Part shown: positions 10,137 through 17,900 of the stretch, one piece after another
Position numbering within the stretch: the first letter of the stretch is position 1
Layout: each line of letters begins with the position of its first letter
Origin: Planctomycetia bacterium
GTDB lineage: Bacteria > Planctomycetota > Planctomycetia > Pirellulales > S012-138
Assembly: GCA_016177915.1 (NCBI GenBank)
Contig: JACOUI010000310.1
Span: 1-44,501 of the forward strand
Length of the DNA stretch: 44,501 nt
Direction of reading: 5' to 3'
Translations under genes and position numbers: made by a program
The notes under the pieces: generated by a model
What the model saw: the letters and a program-made list of their open reading frames with translations, nothing else
The model's database searches: none
What the model was told of the DNA's origin: nothing

Positions 10137-11024
10137 ATGGGAATGCAACCTCTTCTAGCCGTCGAAATCGGCACGATCGTGACGCTGGTCGTGATCGTGC
10201 TGTCGGTCCTCGGCTGGATCATCAAGCAGGTGGGTCAGGCGAAGCAGGGCCAGCGGGCGGTCGCGCCGCCGCAAGCGCCCCCCCCGCGCCCGATGGGCCA
10301 GCCCATGCCCCCGCCCCGGCAAATGATGCAGCCTCAGGCCATGGCTCAGCCGCCGATGCCGCAGCGGTTTCAGCCCATGCCGCCTCCGCCGGGCGCGGCG
10401 CCGATGCGGCCGGTCGTGCCGCAAGCGGCGGGTCAGCCCGTGCAAAACCCCTTGGACGGTTTTCTGCGCGAGCTGGCGCGGCAGCTTGGCCACCCCGTGG
10501 CGCCGCAGCCGATGCCGCAGCCCATGCCCCCCATGCCGCAGCCGATGCCTCCTGCACCCCAACCGGCTTCGCCCTATCAACTCCGGGAGGCGGAAGCGGT
10601 GTCGGAGGACGACCCTTATGAGCGCGGCGGCGTCACGAGGCACGTCCAGTCCTACATGGACACCGCCGAGTTCGATCGCCGCTCGCAGAAAATGACGCAG
10701 GGCGTGGAGGGCGAAGTCGCCGAGCTGCGCGAGGAGATTCAGGAAAAGTTCGAACACCAGGTCGGCAGGCTGCGGACGAGCCTCGAAGCCAGCCCGGCGT
10801 ACGGCGTGCAGCAAAGGGTGGCGGTACACTCGCCCGTGGCCGCCGACATCCTCCAGATGCTCTCCAGCGCCCGGCAGACGCGGAGCGCCATCGTGCTGCA
10901 GGAAATCCTCCGCCGGCCGACCTTTGGCCCGCGCGGAAAAACCGCGGGGGGCCAGGGCCGCGCTCCTCAGCCGCCCTCCAGCCCCATCCCCATCGATCGG
11001 CCCAGCGCGGGTGGCAAGCCCTGA
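10137..11024 (+). CDS. Membrane-anchored proline/methionine-rich protein, unknown function
   Basis: The family is not recognised with certainty. The 295-residue product starts with one membrane helix (IGTIVTLVVIVLSVLGWII), followed by a region of about 130 residues dominated by Pro, Met, Gln and Ala (repeated PMPQPMPP-like units), then a more conserved C-terminal part. That part contains a charged, probably coiled-coil segment (GEVAELREEIQEKFEHQVG) and ends with ILQMLSSARQTRSAIVLQEI and an RRPTFGPRG tail. The VLQEIL-type ending is one I associate with planctomycete proteins encoded near floA; this is recollection and was not checked. The gene follows floA by 19 bases, which suggests co-expression and a role at the FloA/NfeD membrane site. 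Confidence 0.75.
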   Translation: MGMQPLLAVEIGTIVTLVVIVLSVLGWIIKQVGQAKQGQRAVAPPQAPPPRPMGQPMPPPRQMMQPQAMAQPPMPQRFQPMPPPPGAAPMRPVVPQAAGQPVQNPLDGFLRELARQLGHPVAPQPMPQPMPPMPQPMPPAPQPASPYQLREAEAVSEDDPYERGGVTRHVQSYMDTAEFDRRSQKMTQGVEGEVAELREEIQEKFEHQVGRLRTSLEASPAYGVQQRVAVHSPVAADILQMLSSARQTRSAIVLQEILRRPTFGPRGKTAGGQGRAPQPPSSPIPIDRPSAGGKP

Positions 11025-11077
11025 ACGTGATGGATTGGGTGGCATGCCCTGGGTGCACCCACAGTTGAATTTGAGTG

Positions 11078-11133
11078 GTAGGACGGCCTTTCCAGGCCGT
11101 CATTTCAGCGACGGCCTGGAAGGGACGTCCTAC
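11078..11133. repeat. 56-bp near-perfect palindrome of the GGACGGCC family
   Basis: GTAGGACGGCCTTTCCAGGC at 11078 is mirrored by the segment ending GGAAGGGACGTCCTAC at 11133, with a short loop around TTTCAGC. It matches the core of the repeats at 8141-8248. It sits 54 bases after the proline-rich gene and 142 bases before ribD, so it could end the upstream transcript by hairpin formation, although there is no T run. Confidence 0.85.
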
Positions 11134-11275
11134 ATGACAAATTGCGTGGGCACTTAGCATATTGGCGTGGCGGGTGGAGGCTTGCGCTCCCATCGACGTT
11201 TCAAGTAGCGATGCCGCTCCGCTCCGCATGCGAAGGGCGTGCTGCAGGCCGCAATAACCTCGCTCCGATTCTCCC

Positions 11276-12391
11276 ATGCGCCAAACCGACCTCGACGCCT
11301 GGCACATGGCCCACGCACTGCGCCTCGCCGCGCGCGGCCAGGGGTCCGTCGAGCCGAACCCCATGGTTGGCGCGATCGTCGCTCACGGGGCCGAAATCGT
11401 CGGCGAAGGCTGGCACCGCCGGTTCGGCGGCGACCACGCCGAAATCGAGGCCCTGAAAGTCGCCGGCCCGCGGGCCAAGGCGGCCACGCTTTACGTCACG
11501 CTCGAGCCCTGCTGCCACCAGGGCAAGACGCCCCCTTGCACGCGGGCCATCCTCGCCGCCGGAGCAAGCCGCCTTGTCGTCGCCCGGCAAGACCCCTATC
11601 CGCCCGTCGCCGGAAAGGGAATCGCGGAACTGCGCGCCGCGGGCATCGTCGTCGACGTCGGCGTGCTCGAAGCAGAGGCCGGCGACCTGCTGGCGCCCTA
11701 TCTGAAGCTCGTGCAATCGGGGCGTCCCTGGGTCATCGCCAAGTGGGCCATGACCCTGGACGGCAAGCTCGCCGCCCGCACCGGCGACAGCCGCTGGATT
11801 TCCGGCGAAGAGTCGCGGGCGATGGCGCATGCCCTCCGCGGGCGAGTGGACGCGGTGATCGTGGGCAGCCGCACGGCCGCCGCCGACGACCCGCTCCTCA
11901 CGGCTCGCCCGCCCGGTCCGCGCACGCCGCTGCGAATCGTCGTCGATTCCCGCGCCTCGCTTGCCACGGGGAGCCAACTGGCGCGGACGGCGCGGGAAGT
12001 CCCGGTGCTCGTCGCCGTCGGGCCGGACGCAGCAGCCGGCGACCGCTCGCGGCTGCAAGCCGCTGGGTGCGAGGTGCTATCGTGCGGCGCACGCGAACCG
12101 GCGCGGCGCATCGACCAGCTTTTGGACCATCTCGGCGCGCGCCATTTGACGAACGTGCTCGTGGAAGGCGGCGGGACGCTGCTGGGGGCTTTTTTCGACG
12201 GCGGCCACGTCGACGAAGTACACGTCTTCGTCGCCCCGCGCATCCTGGGCGGCGCGGGCGCCGTCTCCGTCGGCGGCCGCGGCTCTGTGGAAATCGCCCA
12301 GGCGCTTGCCCTGGGAAATGTGTCGTGGCAGCGTACCGGCGACGACCTTTATCTGCACGGCCGGGTCCATCGCCGGCCTCCGGCCCCCTAG
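11276..12391 (+). CDS. ribD: Bifunctional riboflavin deaminase/reductase RibD
   Basis: RibD carries out two consecutive steps of riboflavin synthesis: deamination of the pyrimidine-ring intermediate and NADPH-dependent reduction of its ribose side chain. The 371-residue protein has the usual length. The N-terminal deaminase domain shows the zinc and catalytic motif HAE at 54-56 and PCCHQGKTPPC at 78-88 (ligands H54, C79, C88). The C-terminal reductase domain starts near KLVQSGRPWVIAKWAMTLDG and includes LVEGGGTLLGAFF. ATG 11276 gives the family N terminus, though no strong ribosome site is visible. No FMN riboswitch was recognised in the 250 bases upstream, and no other rib genes are present, so the pathway is dispersed. 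The CDGSH protein gene follows after 31 bases. Confidence 0.97.
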   Translation: MRQTDLDAWHMAHALRLAARGQGSVEPNPMVGAIVAHGAEIVGEGWHRRFGGDHAEIEALKVAGPRAKAATLYVTLEPCCHQGKTPPCTRAILAAGASRLVVARQDPYPPVAGKGIAELRAAGIVVDVGVLEAEAGDLLAPYLKLVQSGRPWVIAKWAMTLDGKLAARTGDSRWISGEESRAMAHALRGRVDAVIVGSRTAAADDPLLTARPPGPRTPLRIVVDSRASLATGSQLARTAREVPVLVAVGPDAAAGDRSRLQAAGCEVLSCGAREPARRIDQLLDHLGARHLTNVLVEGGGTLLGAFFDGGHVDEVHVFVAPRILGGAGAVSVGGRGSVEIAQALALGNVSWQRTGDDLYLHGRVHRRPPAP

Positions 12392-12422
12392 CGATCCCTC
12401 GACTCTTACACGGAGATTCCTC

Positions 12423-12674
12423 GTGACGGAACCAGCCCAAACGCCGCCCGCCGTGACCATCCGCTGCCGCTTGGACGGGCCGCTCCTCGTCGAGGGACCC
12501 GTGCGAATCCTCGATCACCTGGGCAATGCGTTCGTGCTGCCCGCCGGCAAGCCGGCCGTGGCGCTCTGCCGATGCGGGCAGTCGAGCAAGAAGCCGTTTT
12601 GCGACGGCACGCACAAGCAATGCGGCTTCAAGGCCGATCAGACGGCACCGCCGCCGGAGCCGCCGAGCGGATGA
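12423..12674 (+). CDS. CDGSH iron-sulfur domain protein
   Basis: The 83-residue protein carries one CDGSH-type [2Fe-2S] site, CRCGQSSKKPFCDGTH, with predicted ligands C49, C51, C60 and H64 (three Cys and one His, as in mitoNEET). No membrane helix is present, so it should be cytoplasmic. Such proteins are small redox or cluster-transfer proteins; the exact partner is unknown. The GTG start at 12423 is preceded by CACGGAG at suitable distance, and a longer frame back to 12306 would overlap ribD without family support. It lies 31 bases after ribD and is probably co-transcribed. The Pro-rich ends are likely flexible. Confidence 0.88.
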   Translation: MTEPAQTPPAVTIRCRLDGPLLVEGPVRILDHLGNAFVLPAGKPAVALCRCGQSSKKPFCDGTHKQCGFKADQTAPPPEPPSG

Positions 12675-12681
12675 CACACCC

Positions 12682-12803
12682 ACCCGAAGCGCCAGCGAGG
12701 GGAACGGCGACGAAGCCTTCACTGACGGACGAGTGATCGACGACACCGGACGGCGCGACGTGACACCGCTCGGTTGCTGATCTCCCTCGCTGGCGCTTCG
12801 GGT
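12682..12803. repeat. Inverted repeat pair of the GAAGCGCCAGCGAGGG family
   Basis: ACCCGAAGCGCCAGCGAGGG at 12682-12701 is matched by its exact 20-base reverse complement at 12784-12803, with 82 bases between. The pair lies in the 368-base gap after the CDGSH gene. The remainder of the gap (12804-13042) shows no gene; a TAGAAT sequence at 12964-12969 may be a -10 element for the next gene, but no well-spaced -35 was found. Confidence 0.85.
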
Positions 12804-13042
12804 TGGCGTGGCGATTCATCGACAACCTATCCCCAACCTTTCGCGCCGCGCGCGATTTTTCCGCGCGAGCGAAAACTCCTGCGCCGGCAGGACTTCGTCG
12901 CCGGCCTCGGTCGGCACCGCGCGCGAAAATCACAACTTGCTAGCAACCGCGAAACGCATGCTCTAGAATCGCCCGCCCCGAGGTTGGAGTCCCGCCTTCA
13001 GGCGGCTTTGCCTGCGCGATCTGGAAAGCATGAGGCCCGGTC

Positions 13043-13816
13043 ATGGAAGTCTCGTCTGTGGACGCCGCCGCGCAGGCCGCGTCCGCCCCGTTCATCTCGC
13101 AGTGGAACACGCTCGTCAGCCAGACGAACTGGGAAAAGGGGCGGATCCTCTACCGCTGGCGCGCCGCGCTACAGGAAAAAGGCGCTCCGCCGCAGGAGTT
13201 TTCCGACGAAGCTTGGAGCCGGATCGTCGGCGGCGTGAGCGGGCAGCACATCGGCCGGCTGCGCCGCGTTTTCGAGCGATTCGGCCACATGCAGTCGTCC
13301 TACGCCGGCCTCTACTGGAGCCACTTCCTGGCCGCGCTCGATTGGAACGACGCCGAGATGTGGCTGGAAGGGGCCGTCCAGAACGGCTGGAGCGTGTCGC
13401 AAATGCGCCGCCAGCGCTGGGAGGCGCTCGGTGCCGTGCCGTCCGAAACGCCGCGCGACGACCAGCTCGTCGTCGAGGAACCCGAGGGCGACGCCCCGCC
13501 GACGGACGAATCCATCCCCGCCGCTCTCGACGCCTCCTGGGAGGAGCCGCAACCGGTCGACCTGGCCGGACCGAATCTCGACGAGGGACCGGACTTCGGC
13601 GACGAAACGGAAGCGGCGGCGGATGTGTCGGCGCCGGCCGATGCGCGGCGCGTGTTTGAGGACCTGCCCGATCTCCCGCCCGACCTCGCCGAGGCGGTGG
13701 AGACCTTCAAGCTCGCCATCCTGCGGCACAAGCTGGCGCACTGGGCGGAAGTGCCGTCGGCGCACGTATTGTCCGCGCTCGACGCGCTCCGGGAGCTGGT
13801 GCTCGCGCCGGTGTGA
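13043..13816 (+). CDS. Conserved-looking protein of unknown function
   Basis: The gene is not recognised. The 257-residue product has no signal peptide or membrane helix. The N-terminal 130 residues are rich in Trp, Arg and aromatic residues (WNTLVSQTNWEKGRILYRWR, GGVSGQHIGRLRRVFERFG, GLYWSHFLAALDW) and look helical, perhaps with a helix-turn-helix-like IGRLRRVFERF segment. The middle (about 140-205) is acidic and Pro-rich, probably disordered. The last 50 residues form a further helical domain (DLAEAVETFKLAILRHKLAH). The WEKGRILYRWR and SGQHIGRLRRV segments recall proteins that screen for DNA- or partitioning-related roles, but this is only an impression. TGAGG at 13031 gives a reasonable ribosome site for ATG 13043. 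No operon partner is present. Confidence 0.8.
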   Translation: MEVSSVDAAAQAASAPFISQWNTLVSQTNWEKGRILYRWRAALQEKGAPPQEFSDEAWSRIVGGVSGQHIGRLRRVFERFGHMQSSYAGLYWSHFLAALDWNDAEMWLEGAVQNGWSVSQMRRQRWEALGAVPSETPRDDQLVVEEPEGDAPPTDESIPAALDASWEEPQPVDLAGPNLDEGPDFGDETEAAADVSAPADARRVFEDLPDLPPDLAEAVETFKLAILRHKLAHWAEVPSAHVLSALDALRELVLAPV

Positions 13817-13839
13817 CGTCGGAGCCTTCCGACCCGAGA

Positions 13840-14304
13840 TTACACGATCGTCCCGGGGAAATTCGCGTTGGGCGCTAGTTCGGCGAGTCGGCCGGCGCCG
13901 CGAAATGTTGCATCGAAAAACTCAAGACAGCCGCGTTGGCCCAGGATGCAGTATGCGATTGACGCATCGGAAAACGCCGCCATCGCCGTCCATCGGCACA
14001 ACGAGCCACCTTCCGTCAATTCGAGGTCGACGTCCCCGAATCTCAAGGCGTAGAGCTGCCCGCGCCAATGAAGGCGATGCCCGGAATCGGGTTGCAACGA
14101 TATGCCGATGCGCGGAACAAGTGCCATTGGGAGTACGGTGTCATCTGCACCCGGGTCGAGCAGCGCACGCTGAAAATGGCGAGATCGGCCATGCGCGCCA
14201 AAGACCGTCAGAGGCACGAACGGCCGCCAATGGACCAAGCCCCCGAAGCGAATGGAAGGTGGGGCATGGGTCGTCGGCACCGGCTGATACGGAAACTGCA
14301 GCAT
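13840..14304 (-). CDS. Retropepsin-like clan AA aspartic protease
   Basis: The 154-residue product has the hallmarks of a single-domain retropepsin-like protease, which acts as a homodimer. The active-site motif is ALLDPGADDTVLP (about residues 47-59), with Pro in place of the usual Thr/Ser of DTG or DSG. The second hydrophobic-Gly motif is CILGQRGCLEFFDATF near residues 118-133. Replacement of the DTG Thr by Pro is unusual and could reduce activity. No signal peptide is present. Its ATG overlaps the TGA of the upstream DUF5678 gene by one base (TGATG), so the two are probably translationally coupled. Substrate and role are unknown; the pairing suggests the DUF5678 protein is a partner or regulator. 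Confidence 0.75.
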   Translation of the reverse strand: MLQFPYQPVPTTHAPPSIRFGGLVHWRPFVPLTVFGAHGRSRHFQRALLDPGADDTVLPMALVPRIGISLQPDSGHRLHWRGQLYALRFGDVDLELTEGGSLCRWTAMAAFSDASIAYCILGQRGCLEFFDATFRGAGRLAELAPNANFPGTIV

Positions 14305-14528
14305 CAGAGCAGCTCCGCACCCCCCAGCAGAGTGTCCTCGTCCTCAACGCGATCCAAAATGACCTTTTCGGGATCCTGGCCGATGGCTGCAAGCCGGTCT
14401 TCCAGCGCGTCTAGCCCGTCCGCAGCCGCAATGATCTTGGTCCGGTCGGCCGAAATCGCCACCCACTTTCCGCGATACGCGGCGTAGGCCTCCTCCGGCA
14501 GCGGCGTGGGCAGCGTTTTCGGGTTCAT
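14304..14528 (-). CDS. DUF5678 family small protein
   Basis: The 74-residue product contains the YRGKWVAIS core followed by KIIAAADGLDALEDRLAAIG, which I recognise as DUF5678, a small domain of unknown function. The end is acidic (LDRVEDEDTLLGGAELL). ATG 14528 (MNPKTLPTPL) is chosen; an upstream TTG at 14570 would give a longer leader without family features. No strong ribosome site is visible. It is the first gene of a two-gene unit with the retropepsin-like protease, sharing one base. It may be a substrate, chaperone or antitoxin-like partner; none of these is shown by the sequence. Confidence 0.72.
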   Translation of the reverse strand: MNPKTLPTPLPEEAYAAYRGKWVAISADRTKIIAAADGLDALEDRLAAIGQDPEKVILDRVEDEDTLLGGAELL

Positions 14529-14956
14529 GGCGCATCGCGTCCCAATATGCGCGACGAGGACAACAATCAACCGTACGGGCGGCGCATGGGGATGTCAACA
14601 CAGCAGCAGCGATTGCCCGGAACCGACTCACCGATGCGCCGCGACCGCCGCCCTACCCGAAACCGTTATGCTCTCATCACCCCAAACGCGCATCTCCTTT
14701 GGCGTTAACTCCTTGCACGTCGGCCGGCCCCTCTCCAACCACGTGGTTACAGCCAACCCTGCCGATTTTGTGGATCGTTTCGGCCCCCAAATCGTCTATA
14801 CTGTTGGTTGAGCCGATGGCCTTGCAGGGGAACGGTTTAGCCCCCGTTCGTAGTGACCGCATTCATGCGGTCCCGTTGCGGACGGGGAACCGCCGTCCGC
14901 GATGCGCACGCGGCATCGGTTCCAGATGGAACGCAACATTGCGTGGAGAGGCATCC
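14529..14956. other. Divergent intergenic region
   Basis: No gene is supported between the DUF5678 gene and the large membrane-protein gene. A TATACT at 14797-14802 resembles a -10 element for the plus-strand gene, but no -35 at normal distance was seen. The segment is less regular in codon-like periodicity than its neighbours. Confidence 0.5.
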
Positions 14957-17900
14957 ATGGCAACGGCGCCGGCCAACGCAACTCTGCCGGGAGTGCCGGG
15001 CAAAAAGGCCCGGGTTGTGGCCTATTCCGACTTCATCGAAGGCCACATCCAGAAGATCCGCGCGCAGATCAAGTGGGTCGATGTTTTTTCGAGCTGCGTT
15101 TCGCTCGCGGCGGGCCTGCTGGTGGCGCTGCTGGCGGCCGCGCTCATCGATCACTGGATCATGCCGCTGGCCGGCTGGGCGCGGTGGGCGTTCTTTCTGG
15201 CCCTGCTCGGCGGCACGGCGGCCTACCTGGCCGTGCGCATCGTGCCGCTGTTCGTCTTGAAGGTGAACCCGGTGTTCGCCGCCCATTCGATCGAGCAGCA
15301 AGCGCCGTCGCTGAAAAACTCGCTTGTGAACCTGTTGCTCCTGCGGCAAGGCCCAAAGGAGCAGGTGCCGGAGGGAGTGCTGGGGGCCGTCGAACAGCAA
15401 GCGGCCGCCGGCCTGGCTAATTCCCCCGCCGACGGGACCGTCGATCGCAGCAAGGCGATCAAGCTGGGTTACATCCTCGTCGGCGTGATGCTCGTCTGCG
15501 CCGTCTACAAGTTCGTTTCGCCGAAAGACCCGCTCACGACGGTCCGCCGCATCGCCGCGCCCTGGGCGGGCATCGCCGCACCGACGCGCGTCGAAATCGC
15601 CAGCGTGATCGCCAAGCCGTACGCCCCGCCCTCCTCGACCGGCTCGACCGCGCGCTCCGTCGCGCAGCCGGCGGGCGCCGCCGAGTCCGGCAACATCTCC
15701 GTCTTCACCGACAACTTCGTCCGCGTCGAGTCCATCGTCCATGGCCTGGGCGCGAAAGACACCGTCACGCTGCACTACGCCAGCCTCGACGGCCGCCTCG
15801 TCGATCAGACGATCACGTTGGAGCCGGTCAAGGACCGGCCCGACACGTTCTCGTGCGTCGTGCCGCCTTCGACCGACGGCTTGCAGCAATCGGTCGAGTA
15901 TTTCGTCCGCGCCGGCGACGCCCGCAGCCCGATGTTTCTCGTGAAAGTCGTCCCCGCGCCGGCGATCGCCGTGAAGCGCGTCGAGTACAGCTACCCGGCC
16001 TACACCAAGCGCCCGCCGCGCGACGATCTGGACATGGGCGACCTCGTCGCCCTCGAGGGGACGCAGGTCACGATCCACGCCGAAGCCAACCAGGAAATCC
16101 GTCAGGCGTACATCGACTTTCAGTGCGACGGCAAAAACGACCGCCAGATGCAGGTCGCCGGTAAGACCGCGAAGATCACCTTCCCGCTCAAGATGAAAGA
16201 AGTCCCCGGCCAGGGGCGCGTGCCGCTCGTCGATAGCTACCAGATTCTCTTCACCAGCGACGCCGGCCACGACAACCCCAAGCCGATCCGCCACAAGATC
16301 GAGACCGTCGCTGACTTGGCGCCGGAGATCAAGATCACGCAGCCCGTCGCGCCTGAAGTCGAGCTGCCGGCCAACGCCGCGCTGGCAATCGATTTCGAGG
16401 CCAAGGACCCCGACTTCGCGCTGGCGAACGTGCAGGTCCTGGGCGACCTGGCCGCGGCCGGCGGCAACCTGGCCCTCAAGCACGACCTGCTGGCGAAGGA
16501 ACACACGGGCCCGTTCAAGGGCACGTACAACCTCGTCCCGGCGGAGTTGAAGCTCAAGCCGGGCGACGTGCTCCGCGTGTGGGGAGTCGCCCGCGACAAC
16601 CGTCAGATCGACGCCAACGACAAGGAACCGAACGTCGCCCAGACGAGCCGCCTGCGGATCAAGATCGTCGAGCCGAAGGAAAACCCGCAAAGCGACCAGC
16701 GGACTCCGCCGCCAAACGACAAGCCGAACCCGCAGCAGCCCAACAAGAATCCGCAGGAGCAGAAGAACCCGAACAAACAGCCGGTTGCCGGGCAGCGACA
16801 GCCGCAGCCCGAGGGCCAGAACAACAAACCGCCGATGGGCAGTTCGTCCAAACCGCAGCCCGGCGACAAGGGCGGCCCGATGGGCCAGTCCCAGGCGAAC
16901 CAGAAGCCGGACAACAAGCAGCCAATGCCCGGCGACAAATCGCAAAGCCAACCCAATCAGGGCGAGCCCGACCAGAAGAACCCAATGCAGCAACCCATGG
17001 ACGGCGCTGGCGAAAAGGGCGCCGGGCAGCCGCAGGAGAATCAGCCCCAAGAGCAGCAGCCCGTCGACCCCAACACCGATCCGGGCAAGGCATTCGACAA
17101 GATCAAGCAGCAGCTCGAGCAAAAACAAAACCAGGGCGGCGGCGAAAGCCCGATGGGCGGCGCCCAGCAGCAGCCGGGCAAAGGCACGGGCACTAGCGGC
17201 GGCACGCCGGAGAACCAACCGCGAGACGGCTCGTTGGGCAATTCGCCCACAGAACCCGCGGGCGGAGAATCCGCCGCCGGCCAGACCGGCAAGAACGAGC
17301 AGGGCGGCGACAAGACGACCCAGCCGACGGACCCCTCCGGCAAGGACACGCCCAAGGGCGGCTCGAACCTCCAGTCGGAGGGCAAGGGCCAGCGCGATCC
17401 GGCCAGCGACAAGACCCCCGCCGCAGGAACCGAGCAGCGCGACAGTGCCGGCGCGACCAAGCCGACGCCCGGCGCAAGCAACACCAAAGAAGGCCACGAC
17501 CAGCCCTCCGGCAAGCGCCCGAACACCGACAACGCGATGGGCAAGGGCGCTCAGACCAAGGGCCAGGGCCTGGAGGACAAGAACAAGCCCAAAGACGGCG
17601 AGCGCGATCCCAACAAGACGGGCGGCGACCCCGACCGTGAAAAGGGCAGCGCCGGCGCCGGCGACAAGAGCGAAGACGAGACCGGAAGCCCGACGCCGCA
17701 GGAGCGCGACCGTCCCAAGGGCGACAAGCCCGACGCCCCGGACAGCAAAGGTCCGGAGGCTGACAAGGAACACCGCGCCGATTCGCCCAGCGGCAGCAAA
17801 GAGGAATCCAGGTCGCAGGGCAGCCAGGAAGGCGACAAGGCCGGCGGCGGCAAGAAGGGCGGCGGCCAGTCGGCGAATCAACCGGGCACCGGCGGGGCAG

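Noticed and set aside
11025-11275. FMN riboswitch upstream of ribD
   Set aside because: No conserved RFN-type paired segments were recognised; the region is dominated by the palindromic repeat at 11078-11133.
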